DNA of 64,000 nucleotides from NCBI GenBank assembly GCA_002205965.3, contig NADL03000451.1, forward strand, positions 372,001-436,000, written 5' to 3'. Shown in pieces: positions 32,746-40,619 of this stretch. Every line of letters begins with the position of its first letter. Position 1 is the stretch's first letter. The DNA is from Kappaphycus alvarezii (taxonomy: Eukaryota > Rhodophyta > Florideophyceae > Gigartinales > Solieriaceae). A model generated the notes under the pieces. That model did no database searches and had not been told where the DNA came from. It saw nothing but the letters and a program-made list of their open reading frames with translations. The position numbers were made by a program, and so were the translations under genes.

Positions 32746-33122
32746 CGGTCTTACATCAGCCAAAGACATCGCCGCAGCCGCCTTCCTCGCGTCTAGCTCA
32801 CATACAAACAAGCTAGGTGAGCGATGCCTGCCGTCTGCAGTGAGCGACTTGGCAACTTACGGAGGCCAAGATGGCATTCACTCAATGGAATTCATCTTGC
32901 CGCCCGGTCGACAGGCTCCCATTCAGTCGTTTTTGCTCTAACCCTCCATCGCAGAAAAAACTGACTGACGAGATCCATACTGCAATATATGAAGAGCTTC
33001 CGGTGGGTAGTTGCCGTACACAGGCCTTCAGGGCCTCAATGACTCTTCCAGGTGCAAAGCCATGGGTGCATTGCCCTCCCACAACAGGCTTGAAGACCGC
33101 AATTGGCACTTGACATTTCTCT

Positions 33123-33818
33123 GTGTGGTTCAAATACTATTGCCAAGCCCCGCTCTTCGAGCCAGGAATCCCTTGTCCAAGAGTCGGATACCCGGAAACA
33201 GTGGACGTCCACGGGGACCACTTGTTTCACTGCAGGTACGGAGCGCAACGGATCGTCCGCCACGATGACCAAGTCACCCTACTAAGTAACGACCTTAGCC
33301 TAGGCGCAAGGCATCCTGCCGTCGAGCCCCGGTCGCACGGGGAACACAAAACAAGGCCTGACATCAGGGCAATGGGCGCCGCCGCCGGCACCGATTATTT
33401 CGATGTGACCTTCGCGAACCCGCTGGCCCCTTCTCACCTCAGAATGAGTACCTTTAACCCCCTTACCAGCTCCAGCACAAATTTACTGGGTATCAAACCA
33501 CATATGTACCACAGTAAATTAACCCCCCATTTCGCCCTTACCAGCTTGAACGCAGCCCACCCGTACAAACGACGAAAATACCAGGGATTCTTAGCCAGCT
33601 TACCTGGCAGGAACAGAGTCGTGCCCGTTCCTATCTCCACACTCGGGCGGTGGCATTCCGAAGCGTTCCGCCACATCACGGAGGTAGCCCGAGCGGTCGC
33701 CAACCGAGCCTTGGACCAATACTCCAGGGTGAGGGCAATTATCCTCCAACGACACGCGGCGTTGATGGTCACCTCCAACGCAGCCTGCTTTTCAACCGGT
33801 CTACCAGCTACTTTCTAA
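33123..33818 (+). CDS. LINE zinc finger and restriction-like endonuclease domain (231 codons)
   Basis: The open frame holds Cys18, a Gly-Asp-His-Leu-Phe-His-Cys block (31-37), Arg-His-Asp (46-48), Pro79-Asp80 and Asp94 in a hydrophobic strand (Phe-Asp-Val-Thr-Phe). A Cys/His knuckle, then Arg-His-Asn/Asp, then Pro-Asp with an acidic residue 12-14 positions later is the layout of the endonuclease of R2-type non-LTR elements, a PD-(D/E)XK-like fold that nicks the target. The rest (about 150-231) is conserved in every LINE copy here, ending with Gln-Arg-His-Ala-Ala and a final Phe. About 40 residues (near 117-137) form an extra segment compared with the copy at 30123. It is a C-terminal domain of a broken ORF, not a stand-alone gene. 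Confidence 0.65.
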   Translation: MWFKYYCQAPLFEPGIPCPRVGYPETVDVHGDHLFHCRYGAQRIVRHDDQVTLLSNDLSLGARHPAVEPRSHGEHKTRPDIRAMGAAAGTDYFDVTFANPLAPSHLRMSTFNPLTSSSTNLLGIKPHMYHSKLTPHFALTSLNAAHPYKRRKYQGFLASLPGRNRVVPVPISTLGRWHSEAFRHITEVARAVANRALDQYSRVRAIILQRHAALMVTSNAACFSTGLPATF

Positions 33819-34511
33819 TTGGTGCACACGCTCAAAGCCCTTGCATTATCAGTCCTGACAATGATTTGATTACAAGTACAGAGACCTCCCAAACTTTCCA
33901 TTATTCGCAGTAAACCAATCGTTATTCCCCCCATTTGGAATTCGACGCGGAAATCTCATGTCTATCGATCTGAAATCCCTCTCTAAAATTTTCACGCGAT
34001 TTAACTTCTTTTACTGAACCAAAAAGCACTAGATCTGCTATTATCCCATCTTATTGCTGGTAGAGGTGTCGAAACGAAAAAGGTCCTCTTCGCATCTCGA
34101 AATCCATCCTTGACCAACCGTTCTACCTTTTTCTTTCCAAAACAACATTCTAAATATATTTTCCTTTATAAATCCAAATTCACTGTTCAACTCCATTTTC
34201 TATTTTTTGTTTGAAGATTTGGTCCCCCTTCTTCAAAGAGATACCTTTCAATTCGTGGTCACTTCGCCTTCCAAATTCAGTTCCGATATTTTATCACGCA
34301 AATTTTTATGATGCCCCCGAATTCATTCAAAATCAAGGCAACAGTATCGCCTCGCATTTTTTGACCAAGACCGTGATGATTACCGATAACATGCACCATT
34401 TAAAGTCCTATAGAATTATCGCTGAACCATTACTACTATCACGAACAATTCGATAAGCTTATTACCCATTTTGTCAACATTCACAACCCCGCTCACCCCT
34501 TTTCCAGAAAT

Positions 34512-35083
34512 ATGACGTCAAATCGGCCCTCTGTCCCTTTCTCCAAAAACTGCCCTTCCCGTCCCATCGATGGCCTCCGTCTCGCCGCCTACGGGCCAAC
34601 CGATGCCGACGACTACCTCCGGCGGCAACCTAAGGAGAAGATCATCCAGTTCTTCCGCCGAATCTTTATAGAAGAAGAGGCGAGGGAGGTAAGTGAGGAT
34701 GAGGCTGAGAAAGTCGAGGATGAGAGCGGGGACTTCTTCGAGGAATGGGTAGCTCGTGAGCTGGTTTACGAGACCAGGAGAAGGATTCGGAGAACTGGGA
34801 TGGGATGGAAGATCGGTCCATGGGGGTAGGGATGAAAGTGCAGGAATTGGACCGGAGCTCCCAGAACTTTGGGGCGGTACAGGAGATTTGACTAGGGGGC
34901 CAGGTGGTACTGGTCATGCAAATGGATAAATATATCTTTAGGGGTCCAGAGATTTCAGAAGAGGCCACAAGAAGCTGCTAGAAGCTCGAAGGGATATGTA
35001 TGGACTGTACGGATAGCGTGGATATTTTGCAGGAGCTGCTCAGTTCTAGCCTTGAGAATGACGATTGTGAGGATAAGATGTAA
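34512..35083 (+). pseudogene. Acidic ORF inside the solo Gypsy-A LTR
   Basis: The intact first part is 34512-34829 (105 codons): a basic/polar N-terminus, a tract with repeated Glu/Asp (about residues 56-80), then an Arg-rich segment. After frameshifts the homologous C-terminal part is seen at about 34915-35083 (Ser-Val-Asp-Ile-Leu-Gln-Glu-Leu), ending in a stop in the same place as 29091. The 5' LTR of Gypsy-A carries the same ORF in worse condition. Total length would be near 190-220 residues. I recognise no domain. An LTR-encoded regulatory or accessory protein is possible; so is a captured host fragment. Confidence 0.45.
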
Positions 35084-35194
35084 ACTTTTATTGCAAATAT
35101 CTTGTCACCAGTCCTACCGTCCACATGATTTGTTTTAGTGCATTTTTTGGTATTCAGTATGCGTCCTTGAGACTTTAGGATTGGCAGAAAAGTC

Positions 35195-35202
35195 TATATA
35201 AG
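35195..35202 (+). promoter_or_regulatory. TATA-like box of solo Gypsy-A LTR
   Basis: TATATAAG, about 305 bp before the LTR end, aligned with 29205-29212. Confidence 0.5.
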
Positions 35203-35507
35203 CTGAGTGAACTGCTTCCTCCTTGAGAGGTCAAGAAAGTTGGCAGACAACTTCAAGCCCAGTTCCAAATAGTTAGGAGGTTGAGAGTCAACTAAAGACC
35301 AAAGAAGCATTTATTTTGCGCTAGTCACTGAGCATAGGTGGTAGACCCTGCCCTTTTATACTCACTCTTTGCCCTTGACCTGTCGTCGTGATCCTTTTAA
35401 TTTCGTTCTCACAACTATTACAATGGTAGCAATTTTGTTTCTTGGAACACCTCCTTCTAGGGGTAATTGGTTCTGAGGATTCTTCCCCCGCCGATTTATT
35501 CCTATCA

Positions 35508-35788
35508 GGGAACGTTTGGGTTATTTTTATGTATCGAAGGTGTCATTGGTTGTATGTACGCCGCGAGTATTTTGTGTTGTGCGGGATAAGTCGGCACTGA
35601 TGGGTAACACAATAATACAATGGCAGGGTGAAGGGTGGAGTGCAGACTGAAGTACCATCAGAGCCTTCCGCAACTTTTCATGTACATGCACACTACCGTA
35701 CAAGTTGACTGGTTATCAGGCAGCTTATCTGTGACAGTAAATGAATTCCAGTTGTTTCTCACTAATTAGATCTAAAGTAATGTACAAT
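35508..35788. other. Duplicated flank before Gypsy-B right
   Basis: It matches 1436-1712 up to the LTR start. The first about 45 bp resemble the LINE type I tail on the minus strand, as in the left copy. Confidence 0.55.
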
Positions 35789-36005
35789 GTGGGAGGTGCG
35801 AGCTAGCTTCTCAATCTGGGGAGATACTGCACTATATCTCCCCAGTTGATGTAGAGTTGGGCTCTGTATACACACCACCCGGCACAGTACAGTATTGTAT
35901 ATATATAATGTACTGTGTCAATGGTACGTGGGTAAAGGAGGATGACAGTTTACGCCTTGGCCTTCAAAGGCAGGAAAAACTAAAGGACATTTTCAAGAAT
36001 TCGCA
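35789..36005 (+). repeat. Gypsy-B right 5' LTR
   Basis: It starts TGTGGG, matches 1713-1940, and ends near CGCA, followed by GTACCGCATCCAAGG at 36006, a mutated primer-binding-like site. GTAC-type palindromes lie at about 35880-35915. Confidence 0.7.
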
Positions 36006-36958
36006 GTACCGCATCCAAGGTTCGTCGCTCAGCTTCTTTGATGGATCCCCCTCCTCAGACATTGGTCGTTTCCTTTTCGCGTTCGGGAACGTCGTCATGC
36101 GCAAAAAAAACGGACAGCGAGAATGCCCTCAAGATTACATGCCATCTGGACGGGGCTACAAGGTACTAAATTCTACTACCAGTCGCTTGCGCATGATAGA
36201 TTCCTCACTGAAGACACAGGGAAGTACTTTATCGTCAAGAAGAAGTTCCTTGCAAAGTTTACGAAGAAATCAAAGCCAGATGAATAAGTGGAAAACGTCG
36301 TTGCCACAGGACTGGAATCTAAGACATAGGAGAGTCTCTGGCACGAGAGGGTGCCGTATACAAAAGGTCAGGCTTCATCTGGACGTCTTACTCCGGTTTG
36401 CTTAGGAATGCAATGGTAGGAAACCCGAAATTGGCTCCGTTTAGTCATGTATCGAGCACTTTGGGACTAAAAGAATTTGAAAAGGCAATGGAATACTTTT
36501 GGTCATGGAAGAAGGAAATTTTAGCCAGCAAAGAGGAGCCTGGAACGCCTTTGGTCGCTCCGAGGAGGATTTTACAGAGACCTGACGTGCACAATGTCAC
36601 GCCAAACCATCTGGAGGACAAGGTTGGGCAGCTATCGGGGCAGTTTGCCGAGATTTCTCTCTTCTTGAAGAAGCAGTTCGAGAATATGGAACATGCCGCA
36701 ATGATGGATGGCGACTTTAGTTGCAGTTTCTGTTGGCAAAGAGGCCACTGTGCGACGAAGTGCCCACAGACCCCCACATGCACACTTAGTGCTCTCTCTG
36801 TGGAAAAAGAGGTCATTCAGGCATCTATATGTCCCTTGGACCAGCAAGATGCTCGTTCAGGAAGATGTTGGTCCAAGGGGCATATAGAAAGATGCTGGCC
36901 CAAGGGAAAGATAGATGGCGTTGGTCGTGTAGGAATGCCGGAGCAAGCTCGAAGTTGA
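36006..36958 (+). pseudogene. gag: gag of Gypsy-B right
   Basis: The N-terminal part (36006-36400) is split by frameshifts. The C-terminal frame 36398-36958 (186 codons) is open and includes a helical charged region and the nucleocapsid knuckle at 36722-36763, with the full Cys-x2-Cys-x4-His-x4-Cys spacing (Cys-Ser-Phe-Cys ... Lys-Cys). A second, incomplete Cys-x2-Cys-x4-His sequence follows near 36798-36822. Gag would bind and package element RNA. Compared with the left copy this knuckle is intact, which helps confirm the family. Confidence 0.7.
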
Positions 36959-37322
36959 AAGAAGAAATTAGTTTGAGGGAAAAACATGATGATGAGCCTA
37001 TTATAGTCATCCAGGAGGCTTGCAGAGGCGATTTGGTGGCCACGAAAAAGAGAAATGCCGACTGCTAAGCCATTCCGAAGCATCCTAGGGACGATTTAAT
37101 GGTCCTAGATGCTGTTATTAATAAAGCACCTTTTTTGCCCGCTGATGGTCGTTTCGGATTCAAGGAAGAAGGAATCTAAGGCACGATAGACTAAGAAGGG
37201 GTCCGGATCCCTCCAACACCACGTACAGAAGTATGATATGGTCGTAAAACTAGCTTCAGTCTCTTCTAGAATGAACGCTGGGCAAATTTTCCATGGAGAC
37301 GCGAATGAAGCAAGGAATCAGT

Positions 37323-38040
37323 TGTTGGCTGCGAACCCTGTGCTGTCACTAAAACCTAAAAGTGCAGGGAAGCATGGGCTGTTTTGGAGGGTGCCGTTTG
37401 GAAAGCGCATATGCGCCTCATCTCAAACTCATCTTGAAACGGGCTTCTGGTTGGCTACTGCCAATGCTCATATGCAACATGGTACGTACAAGTGTAGTGG
37501 CTCTAGTGTGTTGTTCTGGCGTACACGTGTGTAGCTAGTACATATGGCTATGCTGTACAGTGCGGCTGTGCAGTACAGGGTGGGCAGGTATGTACGTGTA
37601 CATACAGTACAGGTTGATGGGTGTTGATGCACTATGGTGATGAGTCAAGTACAGTGGTGGCGGTTACAGTAGTTGCGTGTATACATGTCATTGCATGTGT
37701 AAGAGTTGTGTTGTGAATTTGGGGACTTGTAGTGATTGTGTGGTGACTTGCAGTTGGTGAGTTAATGCATACACATGGTAACATGATGTAGTGTTGTGCA
37801 CCGTTGTGCACTGTTAGTTGTAAGCTGGCATGAGTCTGTGCCAGTGTTACTATGTCATGTCTTGTCATGATTGGTAGTATTGAGTGTCCCGCTCAGATAA
37901 CTAGGGTTTAGTTAGAGTAAGAGTTGAGTGCTAGTGTGGCGAAATAGTTCTATATAAGTTGCGACTTGAGTACCTCCCAAGTAAAATCTGGCCAGAGCTG
38001 GCGAACATTCTTCCCCCACCTTCCTTATCCACCTCCAACA
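37323..38040 (+). repeat. Solo LTR of another family (718 bp) with perfect 5-bp target duplication
   Basis: The segment begins TGTTGG and ends CCAACA, a perfect 6-bp inverted terminal repeat. It is flanked by TCAGT on both sides (37318-37322 and 38041-38045). The left Gypsy-B copy is continuous at the matching place (about 3185). The plus strand is unusually rich in G and T, with many GTGT/GTAC words. A TATATAAG box lies 83 bp from the 3' end. No coding was found. Confidence 0.9.
37951..37958 (+). promoter_or_regulatory. TATA-like box in the 718-bp solo LTR
   Basis: TATATAAG, 83 bp before the LTR end. Position fits the U3/R region of a promoter-bearing LTR. Inferred only. Confidence 0.5.
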
Positions 38041-38119
38041 TCAGTTGAAGCGTCTTGTGTCGAATACTGTCACCGTGACTCAGGCGTCTATGAAAGTTCA
38101 CCGCGAAGGCTCTCTTCGG

Positions 38120-38510
38120 TTTAAAGTCGTGGCCGTGAAGGCTTATGGGTTGAAGACGCACGCCCTGCTGGACACGGGTGCAGTTCTAAAACTGATGTCC
38201 TGAGACCTTTGCGAGAGACTGAAACTTGCTCCGATGGTTACGGATCTTCAGGTCACCTTTGCCGATGGAAAGGTGGCGTAACTTTTCGTTTGTGTACAGA
38301 AGGTTACAATCTCCTATAGAACCCTGGTGGTGCCTCTGGGCTTCCTTGGACACAGAACGCGCTATTTGACACTATTATTGGTTTTCCTGCATTAGAATCT
38401 TTGCAAAAAAGCCTTTAGTGCGGGTAGCAGCAGGTCACATTAGAGTTTGGGAGGACGAATGCGCTTTTGCCGCTACTCGGTGAACCCCCAGTGATTGAAG
38501 GGATTCAGAC
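38120..38510 (+). pseudogene. Aspartic protease, Gypsy-B right
   Basis: It matches the left protease. The Leu-Asp-Thr-Gly-Ala signature lies at about 38168-38182. Stop codons at about 38200 and 38279 and a missing base near 38342 break the frame. Upstream similarity to the left copy (3195-3290) resumes right after the solo LTR. Confidence 0.65.
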
Positions 38511-38618
38511 TGATAGTGAGGATTTTACATCCTCTGGAGAGTCTTCTAGATAGAAACTTCCTGTGTCGTCCTCATCAGAGCCAGGCGAAGCGATGGAGAG
38601 TAGGACACCGAGCATAAA

Positions 38619-39600
38619 TTGGTGCTGTCGATCTTAAACAAGGAACAGTATGAGCCCGATCTAGAGAGTCTGATGATGGAGAAAGAGCCCACTGAGGAAG
38701 AAGAGGAACCAGATAAATCCGCGTTTCTCGTCTCGAAGGTGAAGTTTCTAGAGGGGGAGAACCAGAAGTGGTGGGTGAATGGGTTCAAGGAGACGGACAT
38801 GATAGCATGGGACATACATGATCTGGAGCCTGCTCGTGTGCCGATGATACATTCTTTCGAGGCGACGTATTATACTCCGATACTTTTGAAAGCCTGCCAA
38901 GTGCCGCCGAGGCATATAAAAGTATTAAGTAAATAAGTGAATGAGTTATTGGAAGCTAAAATTATCACGCTATCTAGGTCCGTGTATTCCTTTCCTGTAG
39001 TGATAGACACTTAGAAGCACGGAAAACCTCGGTTTTGTGTCGATTAGCGTCATTTAAAACGAGTTATGAAACCAAACCGCTGGCAGCTACCCAAAATAGA
39101 ACAAACTTTCAACGGAATTCCTGTCGCGGAGCTCTTTTCGAAAATGGGTCTTTACAAAGGATACTTACAGGTGGGAATGTCCGAAGCGTGCAAAGAAAGG
39201 ACGACGTTTGTCTCTCGATATGGAAAATACAAGTTTGAGGTGATGCCGTTTGGACTCATAAATGCTCCAGCGAAGTTTCGAAGGATGAAGACGAGGTACT
39301 GCGCGGGTTAATGGTTCACATTGTTTACGAGAACGACGTTGGAATATTCTCTGAGACATCGGAGGAATACATAGTTAACTGGAAAGAGGGTTTCAGGAGG
39401 ATACGAGAAGCGACGTTGAAGCTGAAGGTAGCCAAGAGAACCTCTGCCCAGTCGGAAGTGAAGCTGCTCGGTCAAATTGTCGATTCAAGTGGTGTGAAGG
39501 TGGATTTTGACAAGATCAAAGATACTGTAGAGGCCCCAATTCCGAAAAATATATCTGAACTGACGACGTACCTCGGTTTTGAAAGATAATAATAGACGAC
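38619..39600 (+). pseudogene. Reverse transcriptase, Gypsy-B right (catalytic Asp lost)
   Basis: An acidic linker (38640-38720) precedes the RT. Landmarks: Phe-Glu-Ala-Thr-Tyr-Tyr (about 38858) and a broken Phe-Cys-Val-Asp (about 39031). The frame 39066-39311 contains motif A as Phe-Ser-Lys-Met-Gly-Leu, where the metal-binding Asp is Gly, and Met-Pro-Phe-Gly-Leu (about 39242). In 39311-39589 motif C reads Tyr-Glu-Asn-Asp, with the first catalytic Asp changed to Asn. The primer-grip/thumb segment (Lys-Leu-Leu-Gly) follows. Frameshifts lie near 38937 and 39310. Even with frames ignored, polymerase activity would be lost. Confidence 0.75.
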
Positions 39601-39639
39601 CTGTACGGACGTTGCAGACAGCTGAGCAATGTTACTTTA

Positions 39640-40140
39640 AGAATCCATTTGAGTGGACCACTAAAATGCAGGAGGATTTCGAGTACTTGAAGGAGAAGCT
39701 GACGACGCCTACAGAACTCGCGATCCCAGATTTTGAATCTTTTTCCGTAGCTGAGACGGATGATTCTTCGGCTGCCCTGGAAATTATCCTATCGCGAAAG
39801 AAGGAAGATAGAGGAGGCATTCGGTAGAGTTTGTATGTCGGACAGTAAAGGCGCGGAACCGTCTATAAACTACGAGAGAAAACCGGAATCACTTGCTGCA
39901 GTGTTCGCTCTCAAAGATTTTCGGGTGTTTTTGTCGTCCAACAGTCCGCTCGTGGTATGCACGAACCATCAAGCCTTGCAAATGGCTTCCAAAGACCTTC
40001 CAAAGGGAAAAATATACATGGAATGTTGGCAAGTTGGAGGGATCTGGTGGCCGAGTTCGACTTTGAAATCAATTTCAGGCCTGTAAAGTCCAATATTGCG
40101 GCTGATTATCTCTATCGTGGACCCTTCGTGGAATTGGAGA
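39640..40140 (+). pseudogene. RNase H, Gypsy-B right
   Basis: Frames 39579-39827 and 39760-40157 carry the RNase H pattern of Ty3/gypsy: Glu-Thr-Asp-Asp-Ser-Ser at about 39753 (catalytic-type Asp), Tyr-Glu-Arg-Lys-Pro-Glu-Ser-Leu-Ala-Ala-Val-Phe (about 39870-39906), Cys-Thr-Asn-His-Gln-Ala-Leu (about 39958), and the C-terminal Phe-Arg-Pro-Val-Lys-Ser-Asn-Ile-Ala-Ala-Asp (about 40075-40107). At least one frameshift lies near 39825. The domain would remove RNA from the cDNA hybrid. Confidence 0.7.
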
Positions 40141-40169
40141 TTCAAGGTAAAAAATGACACGAGGAGCCT

Positions 40170-40421
40170 CGTAGTGACAATTCGGTGCGTCAACTCTAAT
40201 CTATATGGATTGAAGCCGGACCTCCTGGAGATAACGAGGTTTCTAGATGAGGAGAGGTTTCAAAAGAAAGAACAGTCGAAGAAGAATGCCATACGAAGAA
40301 AAGAGAAGAGATTAATGATTTGAAACGACACTCTGTTCCGACGGGAGAAGGGTGAGCTGCGCGCTGCTCCGCCTATAGGGCAGCGTGCCGAAACATTGAC
40401 AAAGTTCCACGGAAAATATGC
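40170..40421 (+). pseudogene. Integrase N-terminus, Gypsy-B right, truncated
   Basis: It matches 3735-3955: a Leu-Tyr-Gly-Leu-Lys-Pro-Asp segment, a Lys/Arg-rich stretch, then Lys-Phe-His at about 40402, the first zinc ligand. A stop at about 40321 and the fusion to Gypsy-C at 40422 end it. Confidence 0.6.
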
Positions 40422-40615
40422 AGTATTCGTAGTTCGGAGAAACATTTAACTAAGAGGTAAAGTTAATGATGCATGGTACAGTTCTTTGACTCCCTTGGAG
40501 CTGTTTTAGTATATATACCGCACCTTTAAAGCTGCCAAAGGGTAGACAAGATTTGTTGCTCATACTTGCGAAAAAATAAAACGGACGAACACAAGCATGT
40601 CATGGTACCGCATCT
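40422..40615 (+). repeat. Gypsy-C right LTR end and primer-binding-like site
   Basis: It matches 7112-7311. CATGTCA is followed by TGGTACCGCATCTGAG from about 40599. The join at 40422 to Gypsy-B integrase marks a rearrangement. Confidence 0.45.
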
Positions 40616-40619
40616 GAGA

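Larger units (their letters stand above)
27661..33932 (+). mobile_element. Nested insertion complex (LINE, Gypsy-A, LINE)
   Basis: The left duplicate is continuous here (about 1301). The right copy is split between GCCTCAATT (ending 27660) and ATTTGGAATTCG (from 33933), consistent with a short 3-5 bp target duplication. The 3' end, ATTCCCCCC, resembles LINE 3' termini. I infer that a long LINE inserted first (27661-27997 could be its 5' part), that Gypsy-A then inserted at 27998, that a second LINE inserted in its gag, and that the rest of Gypsy-A was lost. Confidence 0.55.
31279..33932 (+). mobile_element. Long LINE copy with RT and RLE domains (type III 3' end)
   Basis: This is the most complete LINE copy in the window. 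It has an RT in two to three frames, a post-palm region, a zinc finger, a restriction-like endonuclease domain, and a 3' UTR of about 115 bp that differs from types I and II and ends ATTCCCCCC at the junction with the duplicated flank. The 5' part before 31432 is GC-rich and not clearly readable. A 141-bp LINE tail is nested in it. Confidence 0.7.
34067..35507 (+). repeat. Solo LTR of Gypsy-A (1.44 kb)
   Basis: It starts TGTCG and ends CCTATCA. The duplicate at 1432/1435 is uninterrupted, so this is a clean insertion. The flanking bases AGAGG and GGGAA allow only a short or mutated target duplication. There is no internal element sequence, so it is a solo LTR formed by recombination. Confidence 0.8.
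35789..40421 (+). mobile_element. Ty3/gypsy retrotransposon, Gypsy-B right copy
   Basis: It has a 5' LTR (35789-36005), gag with an intact zinc knuckle, protease, RT, RNase H and the beginning of integrase, in gypsy order, plus an inserted solo LTR (37323-38040). It ends abruptly in the integrase zinc finger, where Gypsy-C sequence starts (40422). The missing integrase core, 3' LTR and the following spacer are present in the left copy, so a deletion of about 2-3 kb is inferred. Stops, frameshifts and lost RT aspartates make it inactive. Confidence 0.8.

Noticed and set aside
37632-37868. Thr/His-rich minus-strand frame
   Set aside because: A by-product of the G/T-rich solo LTR.
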